NCBI GenBank assembly: GCA_002338145.1
Contig: DDHP01000010.1
Span: 1-41,203 of the forward strand
Reading direction: 5' to 3'
Source of the DNA: Deferribacteraceae bacterium UBA1873
GTDB taxonomy: Bacteria > Chrysiogenota > Deferribacteres > Deferribacterales > Flexistipitaceae
DNA: 41,203 nucleotides
Shown here: piece after piece, positions 32,211-38,581 of the stretch
How the letters are laid out: each line of letters opens with the position of its first letter
Position numbering within the stretch: the first letter of the stretch is position 1
Notes under the pieces: model-generated
Told to the model about the DNA's origin: nothing
The model's database searches: none
The model's input: only the letters and a program-made list of their open reading frames with translations
Position numbers and translations under genes: made by a program

Positions 32211-32278
32211 TGTTCCCTCCGAATATTTTAGTTATTTTTGCTAAGATAATTTATATAAATTATGTGAATTTTCAATAT

Positions 32279-33313
32279 TTAAAAAATATTTTTAATAAAT
32301 CCGCCACCAATTACCTTATTATCTGAATATACAGCTGCTATTTGCCCCGGAGTTGGGGCCATCTGTTTTTCATCGAAAAGTATTACGGCTTCGTCTGACG
32401 GTAGTCTCTCCACCATGCATTTGGCACTTTTCATGCGGTATCTTAGCTTTACATCAGCTTTGAAAAATTTTTTATCCGTGATAAAATTGCAATTCTGAAT
32501 TTTTACGCCGCTAAAATATATGTCCTGAAAATCTCCCAGGTATATGTTTTTTGTTTCGGGGTCAATTTTTACCACATATAAGGGTTTATGATAGCCTGTG
32601 TTCAGCCCTTTTCTTTGACCTGTAGTATAAAATTCTATTCCTTCATGGGATTTCAGGATTTCTCCTTTGTAGATAAAATTTCCTTTTTGAAATTTAGAGC
32701 ATGGTATTTTCTCTTTAAGATAATCTTTGTAATCCTTCCCCTGTAAAAAACATATCTCCTGGCTGTCTTTTTTACCTGCGACATCAAGTTTTAATTCTTC
32801 AGCTATTCTGCGCACTTCATATTTGCTTTTAACATTTCCCAGGGGAAATTTCATCAGGTTTATGTAAAACTCATCCAAAAGACAAAGATAGTATGACTGA
32901 TCCTTATTGGCATTCTTTGCTTTTGCTATATAGGAATGTTTTCCGTCAAAAATGTTTCGTGCATAGTGACCTGTTGCTATTTTTTCGGCCTCAAGTTTTT
33001 GCATCTGATCAAATAGGTATTTCATTTTGGCATATTTGTTACAGAAACAGCATGGATTAGGTGTCATCCCTTTTCTGTAGGTGTTGATAAAATAGGAAAT
33101 CACATCATTGCGGAAATGCTCCGAATAATCGGCAAAATACCATTGAATACCCAGTTTTTTGGCAACATTTTCAGCATCTTCCAATATATCTTCCTGACCG
33201 GGAAACATTTTCAGTGTAATTCCGATAACGTTGTACCCTTTTTCTTTGAGTAAGTGAGCGCTGACGCTGCTGTCCACACCGCCACTCATTGCGATGATAA
33301 CCTTTTTTGACAA
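32279..33313 (-). CDS. mnmA: tRNA-specific 2-thiouridylase MnmA
   Basis: A 344-residue enzyme that inserts sulfur at wobble uridine 34 of tRNA for Glu, Gln and Lys. It has the ATP-pyrophosphatase loop IAMSGGVDSS, the catalytic Cys in TPNPCCFCNKYAKM, the second Cys in SQEICFL and the ATGHYARN motif, and ends in a beta-barrel tRNA-binding domain. I choose TTG 33313 because AAGGAGG lies five bases before it; a GTG at 33337 would put that site inside the gene. A divergent RsmB-type methyltransferase gene begins 84 bases away. Confidence 0.94.
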   Translation of the reverse strand: MSKKVIIAMSGGVDSSVSAHLLKEKGYNVIGITLKMFPGQEDILEDAENVAKKLGIQWYFADYSEHFRNDVISYFINTYRKGMTPNPCCFCNKYAKMKYLFDQMQKLEAEKIATGHYARNIFDGKHSYIAKAKNANKDQSYYLCLLDEFYINLMKFPLGNVKSKYEVRRIAEELKLDVAGKKDSQEICFLQGKDYKDYLKEKIPCSKFQKGNFIYKGEILKSHEGIEFYTTGQRKGLNTGYHKPLYVVKIDPETKNIYLGDFQDIYFSGVKIQNCNFITDKKFFKADVKLRYRMKSAKCMVERLPSDEAVILFDEKQMAPTPGQIAAVYSDNKVIGGGFIKNIF

Positions 33314-33397
33314 ATTTGCCTCCTTCGATTGACTCACTGAGTTTTAAACTATATTTTTAACAAAATTGAAAGTCAATAAATCCTTTGGGGTGGAAAA

Positions 33398-34525
33398 GTG
33401 CTGGAAAAAGATTTGAAAAGAAATATTAATAGTCTTGTTTGTGAGTGTATTTCTGAGGGAAAGCTTGCGCGTAAAGCCCTGGAAAAGTTTGTCCGGGACA
33501 ATAATTTTGGTTCCGGGCTAAGACGAGAAGTTGCTGATTATTTTTATTGTGCGGTCAGGTTTTACGGTATTTTTATAGAGAATCCTGATAATTTTGACTG
33601 CGCAAAAGCATACGAACGTCTTGAAAAAGAGAGATCTTTTGGAAATATACTAAATATTATTAAATTGGCAGGATTTGATGAAAAAATTGGTGAATACATA
33701 AGAAAGAGTATTTCTTTGGATACCTTATGTGAGCTCTTTTACAGGGCTCCTTTAAGTATTCGTGTAAATTCCTTGAAAACAAGCCGGGATAGACTCCTTG
33801 CAGATTTACTGTCTAAAGGTTACAGTTCTGCAGCTACAGAAATCAGCCCGTTTGGGATAACATTTATAGATCACATTAATGCCAGACAGCTTCCGGAATT
33901 CAAAAAAGGTATGTTTGAAATTCAGGATGAGGCCAGTCAGCTTATCCCTTTTTGTATGCAAATAAAACCAGGAGAAAAAATACTTGACTACTGCAGCGGA
34001 TACGGAGGGAAAGCTCTCTCCATAGCATCGATGATTTTCGGTGCTGCTGATATTTTCATATATGACATTAACCAAAAAAGGCTTGCCACAGCATTAAAGC
34101 GCTCCAAAATAGCCTCAGCCAAACTAAAAAAGTATAAAAACGGTTTGCAAAAATTTGATAAGGTCCTGGTGGATGTTCCTTGCTCCGGTCTTGGTGCAAT
34201 GCGCAGAGATGCAGATTTGCCTGTACGTCTTAAGTCACGGGATATTGAAAATTTTGTAATAACCCAAAGGGATATTTTTAATGAGGCACTGAAAAATGTA
34301 AGGCAAGGAGGATATATTACTTATTCCACATGCAGTTTCCTTAAAGAGGAGAATGAAAAGCAGGTGGAATATTTTTTAGAAAATCATAAAGTGAAACTGG
34401 TAGATATAAATGAAATTTTGGATAAAAAATATATCCATCAATTAGCTCTTGATACATTTTTTAAAACATCTCCCGCTGTCAACGGGATGGACTGTCTATT
34501 TGCTGCAACTTTCCAGGTTTTGTGA
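33398..34525 (+). CDS. RsmB/NOP family RNA cytosine-5 methyltransferase
   Basis: A 375-residue SAM-dependent methyltransferase, probably acting on 16S rRNA cytosine. The N-terminal ~120 residues are helical and may be a NusB-like RNA-binding part. The catalytic domain has the SAM loop ILDYCSGYGGKALSIAS, motif IV VDVPCSGLGAMRRDADL and motif VI TYSTCSFLKEENEKQV, giving the two active-site cysteines of m5C enzymes. The start is GTG 33398 with GGGGTGG upstream. Its last 47 bases overlap the end of the convergent methyltransferase gene. The exact target base is not determined. Confidence 0.88.
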   Translation: MLEKDLKRNINSLVCECISEGKLARKALEKFVRDNNFGSGLRREVADYFYCAVRFYGIFIENPDNFDCAKAYERLEKERSFGNILNIIKLAGFDEKIGEYIRKSISLDTLCELFYRAPLSIRVNSLKTSRDRLLADLLSKGYSSAATEISPFGITFIDHINARQLPEFKKGMFEIQDEASQLIPFCMQIKPGEKILDYCSGYGGKALSIASMIFGAADIFIYDINQKRLATALKRSKIASAKLKKYKNGLQKFDKVLVDVPCSGLGAMRRDADLPVRLKSRDIENFVITQRDIFNEALKNVRQGGYITYSTCSFLKEENEKQVEYFLENHKVKLVDINEILDKKYIHQLALDTFFKTSPAVNGMDCLFAATFQVL

Positions 34526-35204
34526 AAGAGGCTACAGTCATAAAACTTTCATATTTCTGCAATTTTCCATATCTAAAGTCGCCGTTGAAATTTACAAACG
34601 AAGCACCTATCTGTCCTGATGCTTTAATATAATCATCAAAGAAAACAGGGGTAAGCTCCACCACAGCAGAGTATGTCTTATTAATTTGTTTGTCTGTAAG
34701 TACGCCGTTAAAATATATTTTTTTGTCGTCATTGTATTCGTAATATCGCTCAAAAATCAAATTTCTGGTTTCTATTGCAGGCAGCTCTTTTAAGTTGTTA
34801 GCAAATATTCTGTCATAATTTACAGTCTGTATTATCAATGTCCCGCCAGGTTTTAAAAGTGAAAATGAGTTGTAAAGGATTTTGTGTACTTCAGTGCTAT
34901 TTTTTGCATGAGCAAGTGTGTTGCCAATACAAAAAACAGTCTCAAAAGATTCCCTTTTCAGGGGATAAAAGTGCATGTCGCCGATTATAAGGCTATAGGA
35001 ATAGTTCATGAAGATTTTTTCATGCTCCAAGCCTACAGCTTTGTAACCCTCATTTTTTAGTGCATTAATATATTTACCTGTAGCTGAACCTGTCTCTAAT
35101 ATATTTTTCCCGTCTTGGGCGGTATCTTTTATGAATTGGTAAGTATCGTTACTGAAAGGAAAAATTTCATCGTAATAGTTGTTAAGTACTTCATAAAATT
35201 TCAT
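34479..35204 (-). CDS. Class I SAM-dependent methyltransferase, substrate unknown
   Basis: A 241-residue Rossmann-fold methyltransferase. The SAM-binding motif I is ILETGSATGKYINAL, with GLEHEKIFM as the acidic strand and LLKPGGTLIIQTVNYD as the post-motif strand. Nothing identifies the substrate. GGAGGG precedes ATG 35204 by about eight bases. Its 3' end overlaps the RsmB-type gene by 47 bases on the opposite strand, and it is divergent from the SDR gene across a 178-base gap with a palindrome. Confidence 0.8.
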   Translation of the reverse strand: MKFYEVLNNYYDEIFPFSNDTYQFIKDTAQDGKNILETGSATGKYINALKNEGYKAVGLEHEKIFMNYSYSLIIGDMHFYPLKRESFETVFCIGNTLAHAKNSTEVHKILYNSFSLLKPGGTLIIQTVNYDRIFANNLKELPAIETRNLIFERYYEYNDDKKIYFNGVLTDKQINKTYSAVVELTPVFFDDYIKASGQIGASFVNFNGDFRYGKLQKYESFMTVASFTKPGKLQQIDSPSR

Positions 35205-35262
35205 AAACCATCCCTCCGCAAAGTAATATACTTTCAGTTATATTTTTTTACAATAATTTTTA

Positions 35263-35275
35263 ATGCAATTTGCAT
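35263..35275. promoter_or_regulatory. Perfect 13-base palindrome, candidate operator
   Basis: ATGCAA-T-TTGCAT is a perfect inverted repeat about a single central base, in the 178-base gap between the divergent methyltransferase and SDR genes. It could be an operator for a dimeric regulator. No regulator gene is adjacent, so this is only a candidate. Confidence 0.3.
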
Positions 35276-35325
35276 GCATTTTGGACTTTTGGTAGGAATT
35301 AAGCATTGTTCTTTGCGTTTATTTG

Positions 35326-35354
35326 TGGACATGTAAAAGTTAGTTAGTTAATAT
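35326..35354 (+). promoter_or_regulatory. Sigma-70-type promoter for SDR-Sir2-OMP operon
   Basis: TGGACA (35326-35331), a 17-base spacer and TAATAT (35349-35354), 28 bases before the SDR start codon. Good spacing and position; not tested. Confidence 0.45.
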
Positions 35355-35382
35355 ATAAGCACAACGTAATAAGAGGTGAATT

Positions 35383-36138
35383 ATGAGCCGAACTGTTCTG
35401 ATAACTGGAGCTACATCAGGCTTTGGCCAAAGTTGTGCTGTAGGGTTTGCAGAGGATGGCTGGAATGTTATTATTACAGGCAGAAGAAAAGAGCGCTTAG
35501 TAAGTCTGAAAGAAAGATTACAGAACAAAGCTGAAGTACATTTTGGGGTATTGGATGTCAGGGATAAAGATGCTGTATTTGACTTTGTGGCTAATTTACC
35601 TAAAAAGTTTGCTGCTGTGGATGTTTTGGTTAATAATGCAGGTCTTGCACTTGGGTTGGAGCCAGCACACAAAACGAAAATGGAAGATTGGGAAATAATG
35701 GTTGACACGAATATCAAGGGTGTTCTTTATTTTACTAAAGCATTATTGCCTTTGATGGTGGAAAGGAATAGGGGACATATTATAAATATAGGTTCCACTG
35801 CCGGGAACTGGCCGTATCCGGGAGGTAATGTATATGGAGCTACAAAATCCTTCGTTCAACAATTCAGCAGAAATCTCAAGGCAGATTTATTAGGAACTGC
35901 AGTCAAGGTTACTAATATTGAACCCGGAATGGCGGAAACTGAATTTTCCAAAGTGCGTTTCAAGGGTGATGAAGAACAAGCAAAAAAAGTTTATGAAAAT
36001 GCTGACCTGCTTCAAGCTGATGATGTTGCTGATATTATACTTTGGGTGGCAAATACTCCTGGTAGAGTGAATATAACTACTTTGGAGGTTATGGCTACAT
36101 GTCAGGCATGGGGACCATTTCAAGTATATAGAAAATAA
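35383..36138 (+). CDS. Short-chain dehydrogenase/reductase (YdfG-like)
   Basis: A 251-residue NAD(P)-dependent oxidoreductase. The nucleotide-binding TGATSGFGQ is near the N-terminus, NNAG is in DVLVNNAG, and the catalytic Ser-Tyr-Lys set lies in IGSTAGNWPYPGGNVYGATKSF. ITGRRKERL after the second strand suggests NADP preference. Overall it resembles YdfG/serine 3-dehydrogenase types acting on 3-hydroxy acids, but the substrate is a guess. GAGGTGA lies before ATG 35383. It leads a three-gene run with Sir2 and an outer-membrane protein. Confidence 0.88.
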   Translation: MSRTVLITGATSGFGQSCAVGFAEDGWNVIITGRRKERLVSLKERLQNKAEVHFGVLDVRDKDAVFDFVANLPKKFAAVDVLVNNAGLALGLEPAHKTKMEDWEIMVDTNIKGVLYFTKALLPLMVERNRGHIINIGSTAGNWPYPGGNVYGATKSFVQQFSRNLKADLLGTAVKVTNIEPGMAETEFSKVRFKGDEEQAKKVYENADLLQADDVADIILWVANTPGRVNITTLEVMATCQAWGPFQVYRK

Positions 36139-36159
36139 TTATGTTTGCAGGAGGTGGCC

Positions 36160-36990
36160 GTGGATTATAAAGATAAGATAAAAAAGGCTGCTGATGCAGT
36201 ATCAAATGCGGAAGTTATTGTAATCACTGCCGGTGCAGGGATTGGTGTAGATTCCGGTTTGCCGGATTTCAGAGGTGACAAAGGTTTCTGGAAGGCATAT
36301 CCCATGTATGAAAGGTTGGGCTTAAGTTTTGTGGAAGCGGCGAATCCTGCCCATTTTGAAAGAGACCCGGAGTTTGGCTGGGGCTTTTACGGTCATAGAC
36401 TCCGGATGTACAGAAATACCGATCCTCATTACGGTTTTCAAATTATGCTCAATTGGATAGATGAGTTTAAAATGGATTATTTTGTAGTCACTTCGAATGT
36501 CGATGGACATTTTCAGAAAGCTGGATTTAAGGAAGAAAAGGTTTATGAAATCCATGGGTCTATTCATTATTTACAATGTTTGAATGTTTGTTCTTCTGCG
36601 ATATGGGAGAATAATGAGGATATTGAAGTGGATTTTGAAACAATGAGAGCAAAAAATGTCCCCAGATGTCAAAAATGTGGTGCGGTGGCCAGACCGAATA
36701 TATTAATGTTTGGTGATTTTGCATGGCTTCCGGATAGGAGTCACGCCCAGTCGAACAGATTTGAGAATTTTTTAGATGCAAATGAAAATAAAAAAATGGT
36801 TGTAGTGGAGATAGGAGCCGGGACAGCTATCCCATCAATCAGGCATACAAGTGAAAGATTGAGCAGGCGTTTTGGGGCTACAGTAGTTCGTATTAATCCG
36901 AGGGAACCGGAAATTTTTGGGAAAAATATAGGTATAGCCGAAGGAGGGCTGAAAGTATTACAAAATATAAATGAGGTGCTACATGTATAA
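36160..36990 (+). CDS. Sir2-family NAD-dependent protein deacylase
   Basis: A 276-residue sirtuin. NAD-binding motifs are TAGAGIGVDSGLPDFRG and TSNVDGHFQKAG, with the catalytic His in YEIHGS. The zinc module pairs CLNVC with CQKC, and NILMFGDFAW follows. Sirtuins remove acyl groups from lysines using NAD. GTG 36160 is chosen because AGGAGG lies five bases upstream; an in-frame TTG at 36145 would overlap that site. It is 21 bases after the SDR stop and overlaps the outer-membrane protein gene by eight bases. With complete deacylase motifs and no effector partner, it does not look like a defence-type SIR2. Confidence 0.92.
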   Translation: MDYKDKIKKAADAVSNAEVIVITAGAGIGVDSGLPDFRGDKGFWKAYPMYERLGLSFVEAANPAHFERDPEFGWGFYGHRLRMYRNTDPHYGFQIMLNWIDEFKMDYFVVTSNVDGHFQKAGFKEEKVYEIHGSIHYLQCLNVCSSAIWENNEDIEVDFETMRAKNVPRCQKCGAVARPNILMFGDFAWLPDRSHAQSNRFENFLDANENKKMVVVEIGAGTAIPSIRHTSERLSRRFGATVVRINPREPEIFGKNIGIAEGGLKVLQNINEVLHV

Positions 36991-37897
36991 TTTAATATTT
37001 GTTATTATTTTACTATTATTTCCTTTTGTGTCATTTGCTCAGGATAATTTTTTTGAGCTGGGTGCAGCTTATCTTTACCGGGAAAACAATCTGGCTGTTG
37101 ATGATAAGAACGAAAGGATAAACGATTATTCTAAGCCTGATGATGGCTTTGGCAAAATAGTTCCGATTGTGAATTTCAATTACAATATTGATAATCTTTA
37201 TATAAAATCATCACCTTTAAGTTCTGTGGGCGGCGATATCCAGGCAGGCGTGAATATTCCCGACTTTTTATATTCGGATACGAGTATCTATATATCCTAC
37301 AGTTTGCCCAAAAAAGTATGGAAAGATCCCTATGAACTTAACACAGAAAGATCCCGCACATACAGGGATTCTTACGGTATGGGATTAAAACTGAGTGAGA
37401 TTGCAGGCTCAAAATTTTCCTACGAAGCCAAATTGGAGATAGATGACGTCAGAAGTGATGTGGCTGGGCGGCGTTATGATGAACTTGAAAGGGACGGTTA
37501 TGTTGTAAGCCAAAGGTTGTACAGAAAAATAGGTTTAAATGAAAACGTCTTGCTCAATTTTGGTGTTGCATACGACAAAGGTATATACAAAGGTGATGCC
37601 AACTCATATAATAAATTTAGATTATTGGGAGGTTTAATCTTTAATAAAAAAGAATATTCTGCGCGTATGATGTATTCTCTCGGGTATTCCAAGTATGACG
37701 AAGATCATCCAATATTTGGGGATACAAGGGAAGATGTTAGCAGCTCAGTTATATTCTCCGTTAGAAAAAACAAGATTATGGGCAATGAGAATGTTTTTGC
37801 AAGAATATACTGCGGTTTGGGAGGAAATTTTTCAAACATAGATTTTTATGAAAGTAGATATGGACTCTTGGGGATGAGTGTCGGTTATTCATTTTAG
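36983..37897 (+). CDS. Outer-membrane beta-barrel protein (DUF2860-like)
   Basis: A 304-residue exported protein. The signal peptide MYNLIFVIILLLFPFVSFAQ ends at an AQ|DNF-type site. The mature part is rich in alternating aromatic strands and ends in GYSF; a terminal Phe is the usual beta-barrel assembly signal. Its start (ELGAAYLYRENNLAVDD) and length recall DUF2860 outer-membrane proteins, which I can suggest but not confirm. ATG 36983 has GAGGT five bases upstream, overlapping the Sir2 end; an ATG at 36971 lacks such a site. Its stop overlaps the convergent 61-aa gene by nine bases. Confidence 0.7.
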   Translation: MYNLIFVIILLLFPFVSFAQDNFFELGAAYLYRENNLAVDDKNERINDYSKPDDGFGKIVPIVNFNYNIDNLYIKSSPLSSVGGDIQAGVNIPDFLYSDTSIYISYSLPKKVWKDPYELNTERSRTYRDSYGMGLKLSEIAGSKFSYEAKLEIDDVRSDVAGRRYDELERDGYVVSQRLYRKIGLNENVLLNFGVAYDKGIYKGDANSYNKFRLLGGLIFNKKEYSARMMYSLGYSKYDEDHPIFGDTREDVSSSVIFSVRKNKIMGNENVFARIYCGLGGNFSNIDFYESRYGLLGMSVGYSF

Positions 37898-38071
37898 TGT
37901 ACTTTTTTTCTCGAAAAAAAGACATTTTTCTCCGGATGAGTTGAATACTGCCAATGAGGGGAGGATCTGGGATTTAAATCCCAGTTTCCTGCACCCATGA
38001 GGTTTGTGTTCATCCCATGTTATGTAAAAGTGTCTGCATTTGTAGCAGTTAACCCTTCGGCTTTGTCCCAT
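37889..38071 (-). CDS. Small conserved four-cysteine protein
   Basis: A 60-residue protein starting MGQSRRVNCYKCRHFYITWD. Two cysteines form CYKC, and two single cysteines follow in PHGCRKLGFKS and GEKCLFFEKK, a likely zinc or iron-sulfur site. The pattern CxxCxxFYxTWD...G(C)...GFKS...S(S)G..C..F resembles a widespread small protein sometimes mislabelled uracil-DNA glycosylase. ATG 38071 has a poor ribosome binding site; a TTG at 38080 is an alternative. It follows fmdB by about 42 bases on the same strand. The function is unknown. Confidence 0.65.
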   Translation of the reverse strand: MGQSRRVNCYKCRHFYITWDEHKPHGCRKLGFKSQILPSLAVFNSSGEKCLFFEKKSTLK

Positions 38072-38113
38072 GATGTACAATAACTATGATGATATCGAGG
38101 ATAAAGCCCGGGG

Positions 38114-38410
38114 TTATTGTGTAGTGCTGCCGGCAGAATTTGCGGGGCACGTTTTACATTGGTCGGCTGAAGCAGATGTTTTTGCCGCCTGTTTGTTTTT
38201 CTCACTTCCATTTGTTGTACCTGGGTTTTTACCTTTATAATCTGTAACATACCAGCCGGTTCCTTTTAGCTGAAAGTTGGAAAGTGATATGATTCTTTTG
38301 GCTTCACTGCCACATTTGGAACATTTTCTTGTTTCATTTTTTGAGTTAATACTCTCAAATAGTTCGAAAACCTCTGAACATTTTTTACACTGATACTCAT
38401 ATATAGGCAT
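38114..38410 (-). CDS. FmdB-family zinc-ribbon protein
   Basis: A 98-residue protein. The N-terminal MPIYEYQCKKCSEVFE with KCSKCGSEAKRI forms the FmdB/CxxC...CxxC zinc ribbon. LKGTGWYVTDYKGK is also typical. The C-terminal third is low-complexity, rich in Lys, Ala, Ser and Thr, with one extra CKTC pair. Family members were linked to regulation of amide and formamide metabolism, but most have no proven role. AAGGAGG before the ATG fixes the start. It is divergent from fliC. Confidence 0.88.
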   Translation of the reverse strand: MPIYEYQCKKCSEVFELFESINSKNETRKCSKCGSEAKRIISLSNFQLKGTGWYVTDYKGKNPGTTNGSEKNKQAAKTSASADQCKTCPANSAGSTTQ

Positions 38411-38485
38411 GATAACCTCCTTGATATTGTTTTTATCATCAAAATAATATGTTAAATATTAGTAAAAAATCAAGAAAAATTTTTC

Positions 38486-38512
38486 TAAAGTATTTTTTCT
38501 TTATACCGATTA
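38486..38512 (+). promoter_or_regulatory. Sigma-28 (FliA) promoter of the major flagellin
   Basis: TAAAGTAT (38486-38493), an 11-base spacer, and ACCGATTA (38505-38512), close to the FliA consensus with the same spacing as the promoter at 5249-5275. Transcription should start near 38520, giving a leader of about 60 bases. Confidence 0.85.
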
Positions 38513-38520
38513 TAAACTCA

Positions 38521-38560
38521 GCGCAAGGAAGCGCGGGAAAAAATAGAGAAGACCTCTATT
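38521..38560 (+). promoter_or_regulatory. Two leader hairpins before fliC, one with GGA in the loop
   Basis: GCGC-AAGGAA-GCGC (38521-38534) is a four-base-pair, all-GC stem with a six-base loop holding GGA, at the predicted 5' end of the transcript. A second hairpin, AATAGAG-AAGAC-CTCTATT (38542-38560), follows. The ribosome binding site AGGAGGA (38571-38577) also contains GGA. The first loop plus the ribosome binding site form a two-site layout like CsrA targets, though the linear match to the CsrA consensus is weaker than in the other flagellin leader. Confidence 0.45.
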
Positions 38561-38581
38561 GAAATAATCAAGGAGGATATC

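Noticed and set aside
32211..32278. Possible CIRCE or heat-shock operator before htpG
   Set aside because: No TTAGCACTC-N9-GAGTGCTAA-like repeat is present; only AT-rich sequence.
32415..32435. TGGCAC-TTTTC-ATGC, resembling a sigma-54 promoter
   Set aside because: The -12 element is imperfect and it lies inside mnmA coding sequence, not before any gene.
36160..36990. SIR2-type anti-phage effector
   Set aside because: The protein has complete sirtuin deacylase motifs and a zinc module, and no defence partner gene is adjacent.
37902..37921. CTTTTTTT-CTCG-AAAAAAAG hairpin
   Set aside because: The stem is nearly all A-T pairs and lies inside the four-Cys gene; too weak to call a terminator.
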